Below are positions 9,401 through 18,020 of a stretch of DNA of 64,000 nucleotides, piece after piece; within the stretch, counting starts at the first letter, position 1, and the number at the start of each line of letters is the position of its first letter. Source of the stretch: Pontibacter virosus (lineage in GTDB: Bacteria > Bacteroidota > Bacteroidia > Cytophagales > Hymenobacteraceae). The position numbers and the translations under genes are program-made. The stretch is from NCBI RefSeq assembly GCF_003096355.1, contig NZ_QEKI01000013.1, forward strand, positions 1 through 64,000. The letters are read 5' to 3'. The notes below the pieces were generated by a model, which was not told the DNA's origin, searched no databases, and worked only from the letters and a program-made list of their open reading frames with translations.

Positions 9401-11000
9401 GCTCGGCAGGCTATCGGCACCAGTGCTGACCGGATCGGTGATGGTGACAGGCGGGCAGTTCCGCTTCGACTACCTTGGCACCACCTACCGCTTCGCCGAC
9501 CGCATATACTTCGGAGCCAACAGTATCAGTTTCCGTAATGCGCAACTGCGTGACCTCTATGGCAATATAGGCTATGTAACAGGCGGAATTGCCCACGATG
9601 GTTTCCAGAACATGGTGCTTGACCTGAACGCCCGCTTCCGGAACCTGATGATCCTGAACACAACCTACGAGCAGAACGAGCTTTACTACGGCACAGCCTT
9701 TGGCACTGGCACGGCCAGTGTGCTAGGGCCGGTAGAGAATCTCAAAATAGACGTGAAGGCCCGCAGCGATGCCAACACACGCATTGTGGTGCCGCTCGAC
9801 AACCAGACGGATCTGGCCCGCAAGGACTTTATACGCTTTGTAAACCGCAACGTAAGCGACTCAACCGGTGTGGCGGTGGCGGTGGAAGAGCAACGGGTTG
9901 ATTTGTCTGGCATCAACATGAATTTCAACCTGGATGTAACCGACGACGCCTATTTTGAGATCATCATCGACCGGCAAACGGGTGACGTGATCCGGGGCTC
10001 GGGTAGCGGACAGATCCAGATGACCATCGATACCCGCGGTGAGTTTAACATGTATGGCAACTTTGAGATTGCCAATGGCGCTTATAACCTAAACCTGCTG
10101 GAAGGCGTGGTGTCACGCGAATTCCGGGTAACGCCAGGCGGTACGCTGTCCTGGAACGGCGACCCGCTGGAGGGCATGATGGACCTGCGCGCTACCTATA
10201 CCCAAAGCGCATCGCTGGCTGACATCATGAGCAGCCGAAGCCAGAGCGATTTAACTTCTGCACCACAGGGCCGATACCCGGTAACGGCTATCGTTGACCT
10301 GAAAGGACCAATCCTGACTCCTGAAATTCAGCTGGGCCTGGACTTCGAGAGCATGCCCGCTAACGCCCGCCTCCAGCTAGACCCGATCATAATGGCTATC
10401 CGCAACGATGAAAATGAATTGAACAGACAGGTATTCAGTTTGCTCGTATTGCGCAGACTTTCCCCTATCGGCATGTTCGCATCTTTTGACAACGCGGGCG
10501 TATCGGCGGTGGGCGGCAGTCTGGGCAGCTTGCTGACAGGGCAACTGAGCGGTCTGCTTAATTCAATCGACAGCAACCTGGAGGTAGATATCGGTCTGGG
10601 CGATGTGAGCCAGGATGCGCTCTCCACTTTACAGTTGCGACTGAGCTATACCTTCTTCCAGGGTCGTCTGCGGGTGAGCAGCCAGACAGGTATAGGCGCA
10701 TCTGCTGCTCAGTCAGAACAAGCAGGTGGCACCAACCGAAGCTCCTACCAGGGCAACTGGTCAATAGAGTACTACATCACCCAAAGCGGCGAGTTGAGAG
10801 CCCGACTGGAGTATAACACCCTGCCTGAAAACTACCGCACCCGTGTTTCGAACACACAGCGCCTGAGCTTGCTACACACCAAGCGGTTCGATAATCTGAG
10901 AGAGCTCTTTGGCCGGGATCGGGAAGGCCGGCGCGACCGTCGACGGGAGCAGCAGGAAACCCCGATCATCCTCGACTCTGACCCCCGCATGAATCTTTAA
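6420..11000 (+). CDS. TamB-like translocation/assembly module protein
   Basis: This is a very large (1526 aa) AsmA/TamB-superfamily envelope protein. TamB-type proteins span the periplasm as a hydrophobic-grooved beta-taco and assist outer-membrane protein assembly or lipid transport. There is one N-terminal membrane anchor (about residues 14-37), then repetitive beta-rich sequence, and a C-terminal TamB/DUF490 domain (about 1150-1470: 'GDVIRGSGSGQIQMTIDTRG', 'LGDVSQDALSTLQLRLSYTF'). The tail is Arg-rich. The TTG at 6420 is chosen because an upstream in-frame stop is only 24 bases away and the first ATG (residue 27) would cut the anchor. No TamA-like gene is adjacent. AGGTATA motifs are almost absent from its first 4 kb. 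Confidence 0.88.
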   Translation: MEKEQSINLFKVIGKAILKIVLALILMLLVAFAVVFVAIRYPGVQTRVAQKAAEYISRTIDHEVTIGRVDIEFFSNVILEQVKVLDYRGEELFYVGRAEADVSLFSIFQPNTLGISTLELQEPRANLVLYEGTDSLNLSTFLTSLGNLITKDTTKASQPFEFSIDELFIQNGAFTYDDFNRPRADYGIDYFHMAIDSISARFTEFEPGDTLQVRVSDLTARERLSGIRLHNLDVLMTYAPTFWEWDELDLRVNDSNVQEYIRFDYNRFGDFSNFMDSVTVTGRIKDSQLYSRDIALFAPPLREYDENAYIASAEVEGRVAEFLATNLDIKYGQNTHIVGTMNVDGLPNWGETFANIRLRPSTLNAEDIKQFLPADAYAIASRLGTVKIDGRFLGFYNDFVANGSFVTALGNVQSDINMKINRANKTSSYRGRLKTQNFHVGRLIGEPDVIKTITMDGSVVGSGFTLKDARLQINADIAQLHLLDYNYRNIRTDGTFRGQRYEGRFSIADPNLAFTANGEVNLANNNQAFNLRADLRKADLKALRMTDKSVIVQANADLNFRGLRLDDFEGTAFFDSASVTYEGQRVALDTIRVQSYIGEGIRSLTLRSTPLALRVSGDFTYSALIDDLKQLVEEYKLNFESNDAATAAYYRRKRPDTRPEYNLDYDLYLRRVNPLLQLFVPELTISDFSKLEGTFRHGNTVILTSYARIDTILYNDVSLYANDIELSTSKLQNRPDVLASAQFTSDKQLLPSVGETERLLLEAIWSERTIGFYTNLLQPAYNNQATVVGDVNFLQDRLQVVFGRSNITLRETPWAFQPGSMIYISESGKRLDFEELILSNQNQVIRVDGAIGQDPGSTLLASIQNFDLRNLNPLMPEQIRGTLNAELTAQDIYNNAILNAGMRVDSFYLDNVLIGNIHGKGNWINAQQQMVVDVDIDRNNKKVLTLTGNYYPRAEEEQLDMLAVLDETQLKIVEPILKPIMSELEGTMEGRIRVLGRLSAPVLTGSVMVTGGQFRFDYLGTTYRFADRIYFGANSISFRNAQLRDLYGNIGYVTGGIAHDGFQNMVLDLNARFRNLMILNTTYEQNELYYGTAFGTGTASVLGPVENLKIDVKARSDANTRIVVPLDNQTDLARKDFIRFVNRNVSDSTGVAVAVEEQRVDLSGINMNFNLDVTDDAYFEIIIDRQTGDVIRGSGSGQIQMTIDTRGEFNMYGNFEIANGAYNLNLLEGVVSREFRVTPGGTLSWNGDPLEGMMDLRATYTQSASLADIMSSRSQSDLTSAPQGRYPVTAIVDLKGPILTPEIQLGLDFESMPANARLQLDPIIMAIRNDENELNRQVFSLLVLRRLSPIGMFASFDNAGVSAVGGSLGSLLTGQLSGLLNSIDSNLEVDIGLGDVSQDALSTLQLRLSYTFFQGRLRVSSQTGIGASAAQSEQAGGTNRSSYQGNWSIEYYITQSGELRARLEYNTLPENYRTRVSNTQRLSLLHTKRFDNLRELFGRDREGRRDRRREQQETPIILDSDPRMNL
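6449..6456 (-). promoter_or_regulatory. Putative -7 box of tsaD inside the tamB-like gene
   Basis: On the minus strand this reads TAACTTTG, a full TAnnTTTG match, 33 bases upstream of the tsaD ATG. No clear -33 element was seen. It lies within codons 10-13 of the divergent gene. Confidence 0.4.
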
Positions 11001-11027
11001 AGCCCGGAACAGCAGCCGGGCTTTTTG
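10999..11027 (+). terminator. Intrinsic terminator of the tamB-like gene
   Basis: The stem AAAGCCCGG / CCGGGCTTT (10999-11007 with 11016-11024) has an 8-nt loop and runs into a T-tract. It overlaps the stop codon. Confidence 0.9.
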
Positions 11028-11068
11028 CATTAGCTCGCCGGAAGCACCTCATATTTAAATAATATTTC

Positions 11069-11076
11069 TATTTTTG
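11069..11076 (+). promoter_or_regulatory. Putative -7 box of the ftsX operon
   Basis: TATTTTTG is a full TAnnTTTG match, 17 bases before the ftsX ATG and just after the preceding terminator. It fits the start of the five-gene operon that follows. Confidence 0.5.
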
Positions 11077-11092
11077 CACGGAAGCGTATCGT

Positions 11093-11992
11093 ATGGCAAC
11101 AACTACCCCCAAGACAGTTAAGAAGAAGAAGCTCGGTAATTACCCGCATGCCATGGTGGTATTCTCCATTTCCCTGGCTTTGTTTGTGATCGGCCTTTTT
11201 GGCATGCTGCTGATCCACGCCGGCAAGCTGTCGGATATCGTGAAAGAAAGCATTGAGATGCAGGTATACCTGGATCGCAACCTGACACAGGTGCAGCTGG
11301 ATCGTCTGCAAAAGACACTGGCCGCGAAAGAGTACGTGGCCTACAAAGGCGACACGGCCCAGGTGCGGTTCCTTTCAAAGGAAGAAGGTGCCAAGGCGTT
11401 CTTAGAAGAAACGGGCGAGGACTTTACGGCCTTTCTGGGTGATAATCCTCTACGTGACACTTACGTGCTCCGGATCAACGCCGAGAGCTCCAGTTCTGCC
11501 CAACTCAAAGGTATAAAAAACGACATCGAGGGGATTGAGGGCGTGTACGAAGTGCAGTATGTCGAAAGTCTGATCGAATCGATAAACAGCAACATTCAGA
11601 AGATCAGCATCCTGCTGCTTGCCTTTGCGGGTATACTGGTGCTGGTGGTCATTATTCTGATCAACAATACCATCAAACTTGCGTTGTACTCCCAGCGTTT
11701 CCTGATCCGGAGCATGCAGCTGGTTGGGGCCACGTCGTTCTTTATACAGCGGCCTTTCCTGAACCGTGCTGCTTTTCAGGGGATTATTAGTGGCATTGTG
11801 GCCTCTGTGCTGCTTTTTGCGCTCATGCAGTATGCCTACCGTGAGATTACGGAGCTGAGCCTGCTCAAAGACGAAGAGCAGATGTACATGCTCATGATCG
11901 CCCTCATCGTACTGGGTGCCGTGATCGGTTTCCTGAGTTCATACCGTGCCGTACGCAAGTACCTGCGCCTTTCACTTGACGAACTATATTAA
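11093..11992 (+). CDS. ftsX: Cell division protein FtsX (permease-like)
   Basis: FtsX is an inner-membrane protein that, with the ATPase FtsE, transmits division signals to murein hydrolases. The 299 residues show the usual topology: a basic cytoplasmic N-terminus, TM1 at about 20-43, a periplasmic domain ('MQVYLDRNLTQVQLDRL' ... 'VQYVESLIESINSNIQK'), and three C-terminal helices at about 174-195, 226-248 and 263-284. ftsE is not in the window. It is the first gene of an operon with DUF3098, uppP, truB and ribF, linking envelope growth with lipid-carrier recycling. Confidence 0.93.
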   Translation: MATTTPKTVKKKKLGNYPHAMVVFSISLALFVIGLFGMLLIHAGKLSDIVKESIEMQVYLDRNLTQVQLDRLQKTLAAKEYVAYKGDTAQVRFLSKEEGAKAFLEETGEDFTAFLGDNPLRDTYVLRINAESSSSAQLKGIKNDIEGIEGVYEVQYVESLIESINSNIQKISILLLAFAGILVLVVIILINNTIKLALYSQRFLIRSMQLVGATSFFIQRPFLNRAAFQGIISGIVASVLLFALMQYAYREITELSLLKDEEQMYMLMIALIVLGAVIGFLSSYRAVRKYLRLSLDELY

Positions 11993-11993
11993 A

Positions 11994-12221
11994 ATGGAAA
12001 ATAAGAATAAGCTTGCCTTTGGCAGAAAGAACTACATCCTGATGCTGGTAGGCATTGCCGTGCTGGCCGTAGGTTTTATCATCATGACGCTCGATAACAA
12101 AGAGTACGGACTGGGCTTTATGGGCATCACATTGGGCCCGATTGTGGTTATGGCCGGTTTTGTGATCGAGCTCTTTGCGATCATGGTAAAAGATAGAACA
12201 CACGAAAACACAAAAGATTAG
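11994..12221 (+). CDS. DUF3098 family small membrane protein
   Basis: A 75-residue protein with two predicted helices (about 14-34 and 45-65) separated by 'DNKEYGLGFMGITLGP'. It matches the DUF3098 pattern, typically found between ftsX and uppP in Bacteroidota. The function is unknown. The ATG at 11994 was chosen because it starts one base after the ftsX stop. An upstream in-frame codon exists but reads inside ftsX. Confidence 0.85.
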   Translation: MENKNKLAFGRKNYILMLVGIAVLAVGFIIMTLDNKEYGLGFMGITLGPIVVMAGFVIELFAIMVKDRTHENTKD

Positions 12222-12225
12222 TTAG

Positions 12226-13059
12226 ATGAGTGAATGGCAGGCTATTATACTAGCCATAGTTGAAGGACTTACCGAATTTTTGCCTGTATCCTCTACAGGT
12301 CATATGATCATCGCTTCGGCCCTGATGGGCATCAACGAGCTACCCATCACCAAAATTTTTGCCGTGAACATACAGTTTGGGGCTATTTTATCAGTCGTGG
12401 TGCTGTATTGGAAGCGCTTTATCAACAGTTTTGAGTTTTACCAGAAGCTGATGTTCGCTTTTATACCTGCAGCAGTCATCGGCTTTCTGCTCAACGATGT
12501 GATCGACGCCATGCTGGAGAGTGTGCTCATTACGGCTGTTATGCTGGTGCTCGGGGGCGTTGTCCTCTTATTCGTGGACAAGTGGTTTGCGCATGCCCAG
12601 GAAAACAAGATCACCTACAAGAATGCTTTGGTCATCGGCTTCTTCCAGTGCATCGCCATGATTCCGGGGGTGTCACGGTCGGCGGCCTCTATCATTGGTG
12701 GTCTGACACAGGGCATTAACCGAAAGGCAGCTGCTGAATTCTCCTTTTTCCTGGCAGTGCCCACGATGCTGGCCGCCGCTTCGTACAAGCTGGTCAAAGA
12801 CCTGCTGAAACTGGAAATATCAGACATCGTCACCTTCGATCTCGTAAAAATCAGGAACAGCTTCGACGTGATCACAGGCGATGACCTTAAACTGTTGCTG
12901 ATCGGTAACGTGGTCGCGTTTATTGTGGCGATGATCGCGATCAGGTTCTTTATCAACTTCCTGACCAAGTATGGCTTCAAGATGTTTGGATATTACCGCA
13001 TAGCGTTAGGTATAGCCTTGCTGGCACTGCTGGCTATGGGCGTTGATTTAAGAGTATAA
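12226..13059 (+). CDS. uppP: Undecaprenyl-diphosphatase UppP (BacA)
   Basis: This enzyme dephosphorylates undecaprenyl diphosphate, recycling the carrier used for peptidoglycan and for the polysaccharide locus downstream. The 277-residue, multi-pass protein carries both active-site signatures: '[14 protein letters not shown]' (residues 13-26) and '[13 protein letters not shown]' (about 147-159). It lies four bases after the DUF3098 stop and one base before truB, so it is clearly within an operon. Confidence 0.97.
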   Translation: MSEWQAIILAIVEGLTEFLPVSSTGHMIIASALMGINELPITKIFAVNIQFGAILSVVVLYWKRFINSFEFYQKLMFAFIPAAVIGFLLNDVIDAMLESVLITAVMLVLGGVVLLFVDKWFAHAQENKITYKNALVIGFFQCIAMIPGVSRSAASIIGGLTQGINRKAAAEFSFFLAVPTMLAAASYKLVKDLLKLEISDIVTFDLVKIRNSFDVITGDDLKLLLIGNVVAFIVAMIAIRFFINFLTKYGFKMFGYYRIALGIALLALLAMGVDLRV

Positions 13060-13060
13060 A

Positions 13061-13756
13061 ATGAACTACAACTTTGAAGCGGGCGAGATCCTGCTCCTCA
13101 ATAAGCCGCTTACCTGGACGTCATTTGACGTGGTAAAGAAAGTGCGTAATACACTTCGGGTTAAGAAGATCGGTCACGCCGGCACACTCGATCCCCTTGC
13201 CTCAGGACTGCTAATCCTGTGCACCGGCAAGTTCACCAAGCGCATCGACGAGATACAGGCACAGGAAAAGGAGTATACCGGCACCATCACCCTGGGCCAG
13301 ACAACGCCTTCCTACGATTTGGAGACGCCCGTAAGCGAAAGCAAAGACATCAGTCACCTTAGCCCGGAAGATATACAGGCAGCTGCCAATAGCTTTGTAG
13401 GCACCATTGAGCAGATCCCTCCTATTTACTCGGCGGTGATGATAGACGGCAAGCGCGCCTATGACCTGGCCCGAAAAGGCAAGGAGGCTGAGATGAAACC
13501 ACGCTCCGTTACCATCAAGGCATTTGAGATTACAAACATCGAAGGAGCTGTAATTTCCTTTAAAGTAATTTGCAGCAAAGGCACCTACATCCGCAGCCTG
13601 GCCCATGACCTCGGGCAGAAGCTTGGGGTAGGCGCACACCTTTCGGCGCTCGTTCGTACCCGGATCGGAGAGTATAAGTTGGAGGACGCCCTCACCATAG
13701 AAGACATACAGCAGATCAGAAGAGCCCAACTCGAAGCGAATGGAAGTAATTCGTGA
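13061..13756 (+). CDS. truB: tRNA pseudouridine(55) synthase TruB
   Basis: TruB converts U55 to pseudouridine in the T-loop of tRNAs. The 231 residues include the catalytic Asp44 in 'GHAGTLDPLASGLL' and the 'GTYIRSLAHDLG' motif. The protein is short for the family because it lacks a C-terminal PUA domain, which is usual for Bacteroidota. The end overlaps ribF by 17 bases, implying translational coupling. Confidence 0.97.
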   Translation: MNYNFEAGEILLLNKPLTWTSFDVVKKVRNTLRVKKIGHAGTLDPLASGLLILCTGKFTKRIDEIQAQEKEYTGTITLGQTTPSYDLETPVSESKDISHLSPEDIQAAANSFVGTIEQIPPIYSAVMIDGKRAYDLARKGKEAEMKPRSVTIKAFEITNIEGAVISFKVICSKGTYIRSLAHDLGQKLGVGAHLSALVRTRIGEYKLEDALTIEDIQQIRRAQLEANGSNS

Positions 13757-14669
13757 TATAGCTGATTTTCCAAAACTGAGTTTCCCGGTGGTGACCAGCG
13801 GCACATTCGATGGTGTGCATGTCGGGCATCAGAAGATCCTGCAGCGGGTGAAGGAGCGTGCCCGCCAGTCGAGCGGTCAGAGCGTGGTCATCACCTACTG
13901 GCCCCATCCCCGCCTTGTTCTCTTCCCGGAAGATAACGAGCTCAAACTGCTCTCCACTATCGAGGAGCGCGTTGAGCAGTTGCGCAGCTTCGGCATCGAT
14001 TACCTATTGATCATTCCGTTCACGAAAAAATTTTCCCGCCTGAGTTCCCGCACCTTTATAGAAGACGTGCTGGTGAAGGCGATCCATACCAAAGTACTCG
14101 TAATTGGCTATGACCACCGTTTCGGCAAGAACCGGGAAGGCAGCTTTGAACACCTGAAAGCCCGCTCAGCGCAATATGGCTTTGAAGTAGAAGAGATTCC
14201 GCGTCAGGATGTGGACGACATTGGCGTTAGCTCTACCAAAATACGGAAGGCGATCGAGTCGGGTGATATACCCACGGCCAATCGTTACCTGGGCCATACC
14301 TACAGTCTGACTTCTACTGTGGTGGAAGGCAACAAACTGGGACGCACCATTGGTTACCCAACTGCTAACCTCGCTTTACCCACTCCGCACAAGCTTATAC
14401 CTGCCCATGGCGTGTATGCCGTTTGGGTCAGGCACAACGGACAGCGCCTGCCCGGCATGATGAACATTGGCGTACGCCCGACTGTAGATGGCAGCCACCT
14501 TACCTTGGAAGTGCACCTGATCAACTACCAAGGCGACCTTTACGGTCACTCCTTAACAGTAGAGTTTGTAGAAATGCTGCGTGAGGAAAAAAAGTTCGAC
14601 GGACTGGGTGCTTTACAGGCGCAGTTGTCGAAAGATAAGGAAGCAGCAGTACGTACATTAGCCTCATAA
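13740..14669 (+). CDS. ribF: Bifunctional riboflavin kinase / FAD synthetase RibF
   Basis: RibF makes FMN and FAD from riboflavin. The 309 residues comprise an N-terminal nucleotidyltransferase (FAD synthetase) domain with 'GTFDGVHVGHQKIL' (21-34) and 'SSTKIRKAIESGD', then a C-terminal flavokinase domain from about 185 with 'GRTIGYPTANL' and 'GVYAVWV'. It is the last gene of the ftsX operon and is followed by a terminator. Confidence 0.97.
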   Translation: MEVIRDIADFPKLSFPVVTSGTFDGVHVGHQKILQRVKERARQSSGQSVVITYWPHPRLVLFPEDNELKLLSTIEERVEQLRSFGIDYLLIIPFTKKFSRLSSRTFIEDVLVKAIHTKVLVIGYDHRFGKNREGSFEHLKARSAQYGFEVEEIPRQDVDDIGVSSTKIRKAIESGDIPTANRYLGHTYSLTSTVVEGNKLGRTIGYPTANLALPTPHKLIPAHGVYAVWVRHNGQRLPGMMNIGVRPTVDGSHLTLEVHLINYQGDLYGHSLTVEFVEMLREEKKFDGLGALQAQLSKDKEAAVRTLAS

Positions 14670-14709
14670 GGTATTTCACCTTACACAATTCCCATTTCAC
14701 CCAAAATCG

Positions 14710-14739
14710 AAAAGCCATACTTTGTATATGGCTTTTTTT
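14710..14739 (+). terminator. Intrinsic terminator after ribF
   Basis: The stem AAAGCCATA / TATGGCTTT (14711-14719 with 14727-14735) is followed by a T-run to 14739. Confidence 0.85.
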
Positions 14740-14832
14740 CTATCTAACTTACCTTTTCTATAGAATCAATCGTTTAACCGCTGCCTGGGCAGGTATAGCT
14801 ATATCTTGCGGGGCGTAAGCACATCATAAACT

Positions 14833-15531
14833 ATGATAAATAAAACTGTAAAGAATGCACAGGAGGCCCTGCAGGGTGTACAGGATGGCATGACCTTCAT
14901 GCTGGGAGGATTCGGTCTGTGCGGCATCCCTGAGAACGCCATACAGGAGTTGCTGCGCCTGGGCGTGAAAGACCTTACCTGTATCTCGAATAACGCCGGC
15001 GTGGATGATTATGGCATTGGGTTGCTTTTGCAAAAGCGCCAGGTTAGAAAGATGATTGCCAGCTATGTGGGCGAGAATGCGGAGTTTGAGCGCCAGTTGC
15101 TGAGCGGTGAACTGGATGTCGAACTGATTCCGCAGGGCACGCTGGCAGAGCGCATCCGTGCAGGTGGTGCCGGTATACCTGCTTTCTTCACCCCTGCCGG
15201 CTATGGCACAGAGGTAGGCGAAGGCAAAGAGAGCCGTGAGTTCAATGGTAAGATGTATTTAATGGAGCAATGGTTGAAGGCCGACTTTTCGTTTGTGAAG
15301 GCCTGGAAGGGCGACACAGCCGGTAACCTGATCTATAAGGGGACGGCCCGTAACTTCAACCCAATGATGGCCGCAGCCGGCAAAATCACGGTGGCAGAGG
15401 TAGAGGAACTGGTACCTGCGGGCGAACTGGATCCGAATATGATCCACACACCGGGCATCTACGTGCAGCGCATTTTCCAGGGCGAGAAGTACGAGAAGCG
15501 TATTGAACAACGTACAGTTAGAATTGCTTAA
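14833..15531 (+). CDS. scoA: 3-oxoacid CoA-transferase subunit A
   Basis: The alpha subunit (232 aa) of a heterodimeric succinyl-CoA:3-ketoacid CoA-transferase type enzyme, used to activate or release acetoacetate. The CoA-transferase family I signature is visible: '[19 protein letters not shown]' near the N-terminus. The '[17 protein letters not shown]' segment follows mid-protein. The length and order match the SCOT pair. It is separated from the beta subunit by 11 bases. A phrase containing TATACCT encodes the Gly-Ile-Pro of 'GAGIPAF'. Confidence 0.92.
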   Translation: MINKTVKNAQEALQGVQDGMTFMLGGFGLCGIPENAIQELLRLGVKDLTCISNNAGVDDYGIGLLLQKRQVRKMIASYVGENAEFERQLLSGELDVELIPQGTLAERIRAGGAGIPAFFTPAGYGTEVGEGKESREFNGKMYLMEQWLKADFSFVKAWKGDTAGNLIYKGTARNFNPMMAAAGKITVAEVEELVPAGELDPNMIHTPGIYVQRIFQGEKYEKRIEQRTVRIA

Positions 15532-15542
15532 AAGACAGCAAC

Positions 15543-16199
15543 ATGGGACTTGATAAAAATCAGATAGCGAAGCGAATCGCAAAAGAAGTAAAGAACGGGA
15601 TGTACGTTAACCTGGGCATTGGTATACCTACGCTGGTGGCCAACTACATTCCGGAAGGCGTGGAGGTGGTGCTGCAGTCAGAAAACGGACTGTTGGGCAT
15701 GGGTCCCTTCCCTACCGAAGACAAAGTAGACGCCGACCTGATCAACGCGGGCAAGCAGACCATCACAACCCTGCCGGGCTCCTCTATTTTTAGCTCAGCC
15801 GAAAGTTTTGGCATGATCCGGGGCGAGCACGTGGACCTGACCATCCTGGGTGCCATGGAAGTATCAGAGCAAGGGGATATTGCCAACTGGAAGATTCCGG
15901 GCAAAATGGTGAAAGGTATGGGCGGCGCCATGGACCTGGTTGCCTCCGCTAAAAACATCATTGTGGCGATGCAGCACACCGCCCGCGATGGTTCCTCCAA
16001 ACTGTTGAAAGAATGTACCCTGCCGATCACAGGCCTTAAATGCATCAAGAAGATCGTAACCGACCTGGCCGTACTCGAAGTAACAAGCGACGGTTTCAAA
16101 CTGCTGGAGCGAGCACCTGGCGTGACGGTTGAAGAGATTCAAAAAGCAACCGAAGGACGCCTGATCGTGGAAGGAGACATCCCGGAAGTACAGCTTTAA
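15543..16199 (+). CDS. scoB: 3-oxoacid CoA-transferase subunit B
   Basis: The beta subunit (218 aa) of the CoA-transferase. It carries the catalytic Glu47 in 'SENGLLGMGP', which forms the glutamyl-CoA thioester, preceded by 'MYVNLGIGIPTLVANYIPEG'. Together with scoA it forms a complete enzyme. A strong terminator follows 21 bases after the stop, so the pair is a self-contained operon. Confidence 0.93.
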   Translation: MGLDKNQIAKRIAKEVKNGMYVNLGIGIPTLVANYIPEGVEVVLQSENGLLGMGPFPTEDKVDADLINAGKQTITTLPGSSIFSSAESFGMIRGEHVDLTILGAMEVSEQGDIANWKIPGKMVKGMGGAMDLVASAKNIIVAMQHTARDGSSKLLKECTLPITGLKCIKKIVTDLAVLEVTSDGFKLLERAPGVTVEEIQKATEGRLIVEGDIPEVQL

Positions 16200-16220
16200 G
16201 AAAGCTATACCTATCCTATC

Positions 16221-16249
16221 AAAAGCGCAGTGTCAAAGCTGCGCTTTTT
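16221..16249 (+). terminator. Intrinsic terminator after scoB
   Basis: A perfect 10-bp stem AAAAGCGCAG / CTGCGCTTTT (16221-16230 with 16239-16248) with an 8-nt loop is followed by a T-rich stretch. Confidence 0.9.
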
Positions 16250-16357
16250 CTTTTTAAATTTGCATGAAGGTGGGATTTCCCGCTTTCGATTAAAATATCA
16301 TATCAAAACGATACTTGCTTCACGTATACCCGTAGCAAGTAACCCCAAACCTGACCT

Positions 16358-17908
16358 ATGAGTGAAAAAATAGAAGCGAACTCTGAGCACCGGCTGTTAT
16401 TGCGCCAACTGGAGCTCAAAGATTACAAAGAAGTAAAAGATATCATGGACCTGGTGTATTCGAACATCGATGGCGCCTGGACCCGCAAGGAGTTTTCCAA
16501 CCTCCTCAAGAAATTTCCGGAAGGACAGATCTGCATAGAAGACAAAGGCAAGGTAGTGGCCGTGGCCCTTAGCCTGATTGTAGACTACAGCGTGTATGGC
16601 GATAAGCATACCTATGACCAGATCATCGACAAGGGCACCTTCAAGTCACACGACCCGGAGGGCGAGACCCTGTATGGCATCGACGTGTTTGTGCACCCGG
16701 ATTACCGCAACCTGCGCCTGGGCCGTCGTCTATACGACGCCCGCAAGGAAATCTGCGAGAACCTGAACCTACGCGGTATTATTGCCGGTGGACGTATACC
16801 TGGCTACAAGGACTACGCTGATAAGCTGACCCCAGCCAAATACATCGAAATGGTGCGTAACAAGGAACTGGCCGACCCAGTGCTGTCTTTCCAGCTCAGC
16901 AACGATTTCCACGTGCGCAAGATCCTGAAAGGCTACCTCCCCGACGACACCGAGTCACGCGCCTACGCTACGCTGCTGGAGTGGATCAACGTGTACTACG
17001 AAGAGAAGGAGAAGTTGCTGGGGGGCAAGAAGACTGTTGTCCGGATTGGCATTGTGCAGTGGCAGATGCGCGCTGTAAAAGACCTTGATGACTTCATGCA
17101 GCAGGTGGAGTTCTTTGTCGATACTGTAAGTTCCTACAAATCGGACATGGTGGTGTTCCCCGAGTTCTTCAATGCTCCGCTGATGGCGCTTACCAACGAG
17201 GAGTCGCCTTCAGAGGCAATTCGAAGTATGGCCGAATACACCGAGGAAATCCGGGAGCGTATGATTCACCTGGCACTCTCCTACAACATCAACATCATTG
17301 CCGGTAGTATGCCGGAATACTATGACAACAAGCTCTACAACGTGAGCTACCTCTGTCGCCGCGACGGCACTTACGACAAACAGTACAAGCTGCATGTCAC
17401 GCCGGACGAGTCGCACTACTGGGGTATGCGTGGGGGCCACAAGCTGAAGATCTTCGACACGGACATTGGCAAGATCGGCATTCTGATCTGCTACGACGTG
17501 GAGTTCCCGGAACTGGCCCGCATGCTTTCCGACATGGACATGAAAATCCTGTTCGTGCCTTTCTGGACCGACACCAAGAACGCCTACCTCCGGGTACGTC
17601 TCTGTGCCCAGGCACGCGCCATCGAGAACGAGTGCTATGTAGCCATTACGGGTAGCGTAGGCAACCTGCCGAAGGTGGAGAACATGGACATCCAGTACTC
17701 CCAATCAGCGGTCTTCTCCCCTTCTGACTTCGCCTTCCCGCACGACGCGGTGGTAGCCGAAGCCACTCCGAACACCGAGATGACCCTGATCGCCGATCTG
17801 GACCTGGACCTGCTCAAGGACCTGAATACAGCCGGTAGCGTTCGAAACCTCAAGGATCGTAGAAAGGACCTTTACAACTTGAGCTGGGTGCTGAGGCAGG
17901 AAGAGTAG
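16358..17908 (+). CDS. GNAT acetyltransferase / carbon-nitrogen hydrolase fusion
   Basis: This is a two-domain enzyme of 516 aa. Residues about 12-200 form a GNAT N-acetyltransferase, with 'VHPDYRNLRLGRRLYDAR' (112-129) as the acetyl-CoA loop. Residues about 226-510 form a nitrilase-superfamily hydrolase with the complete triad Glu269 ('VVFPEFF'), Lys344 ('KQYKLH') and Cys378 ('ILICYDVEFPE'). This fused architecture is known across bacteria, but its substrate is not established. It may couple acylation and deacylation of an amide. It is monocistronic. Confidence 0.92.
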   Translation: MSEKIEANSEHRLLLRQLELKDYKEVKDIMDLVYSNIDGAWTRKEFSNLLKKFPEGQICIEDKGKVVAVALSLIVDYSVYGDKHTYDQIIDKGTFKSHDPEGETLYGIDVFVHPDYRNLRLGRRLYDARKEICENLNLRGIIAGGRIPGYKDYADKLTPAKYIEMVRNKELADPVLSFQLSNDFHVRKILKGYLPDDTESRAYATLLEWINVYYEEKEKLLGGKKTVVRIGIVQWQMRAVKDLDDFMQQVEFFVDTVSSYKSDMVVFPEFFNAPLMALTNEESPSEAIRSMAEYTEEIRERMIHLALSYNINIIAGSMPEYYDNKLYNVSYLCRRDGTYDKQYKLHVTPDESHYWGMRGGHKLKIFDTDIGKIGILICYDVEFPELARMLSDMDMKILFVPFWTDTKNAYLRVRLCAQARAIENECYVAITGSVGNLPKVENMDIQYSQSAVFSPSDFAFPHDAVVAEATPNTEMTLIADLDLDLLKDLNTAGSVRNLKDRRKDLYNLSWVLRQEE

Positions 17909-17933
17909 GTATAGATCACCCAAAGCTTTTAAG

Positions 17934-17979
17934 AAAAAAGGAGCGGTCTGCCAATTGAATGGCAGACCGCTCCTTTTTT
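17934..17979. terminator. Bidirectional terminator between convergent genes
   Basis: A stem of about 19 bp (AAAAAAGGAGCGGTCTGCCA with its complement) around a short loop (TTGAA) has A-run and T-run flanks, so it works for both the GNAT/nitrilase gene and the opposing Wzz-like gene. Confidence 0.92.
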
Positions 17980-18020
17980 ACATACAAGTCAAACGAACAC
18001 TAGATCAGGTCCGCTCTTTT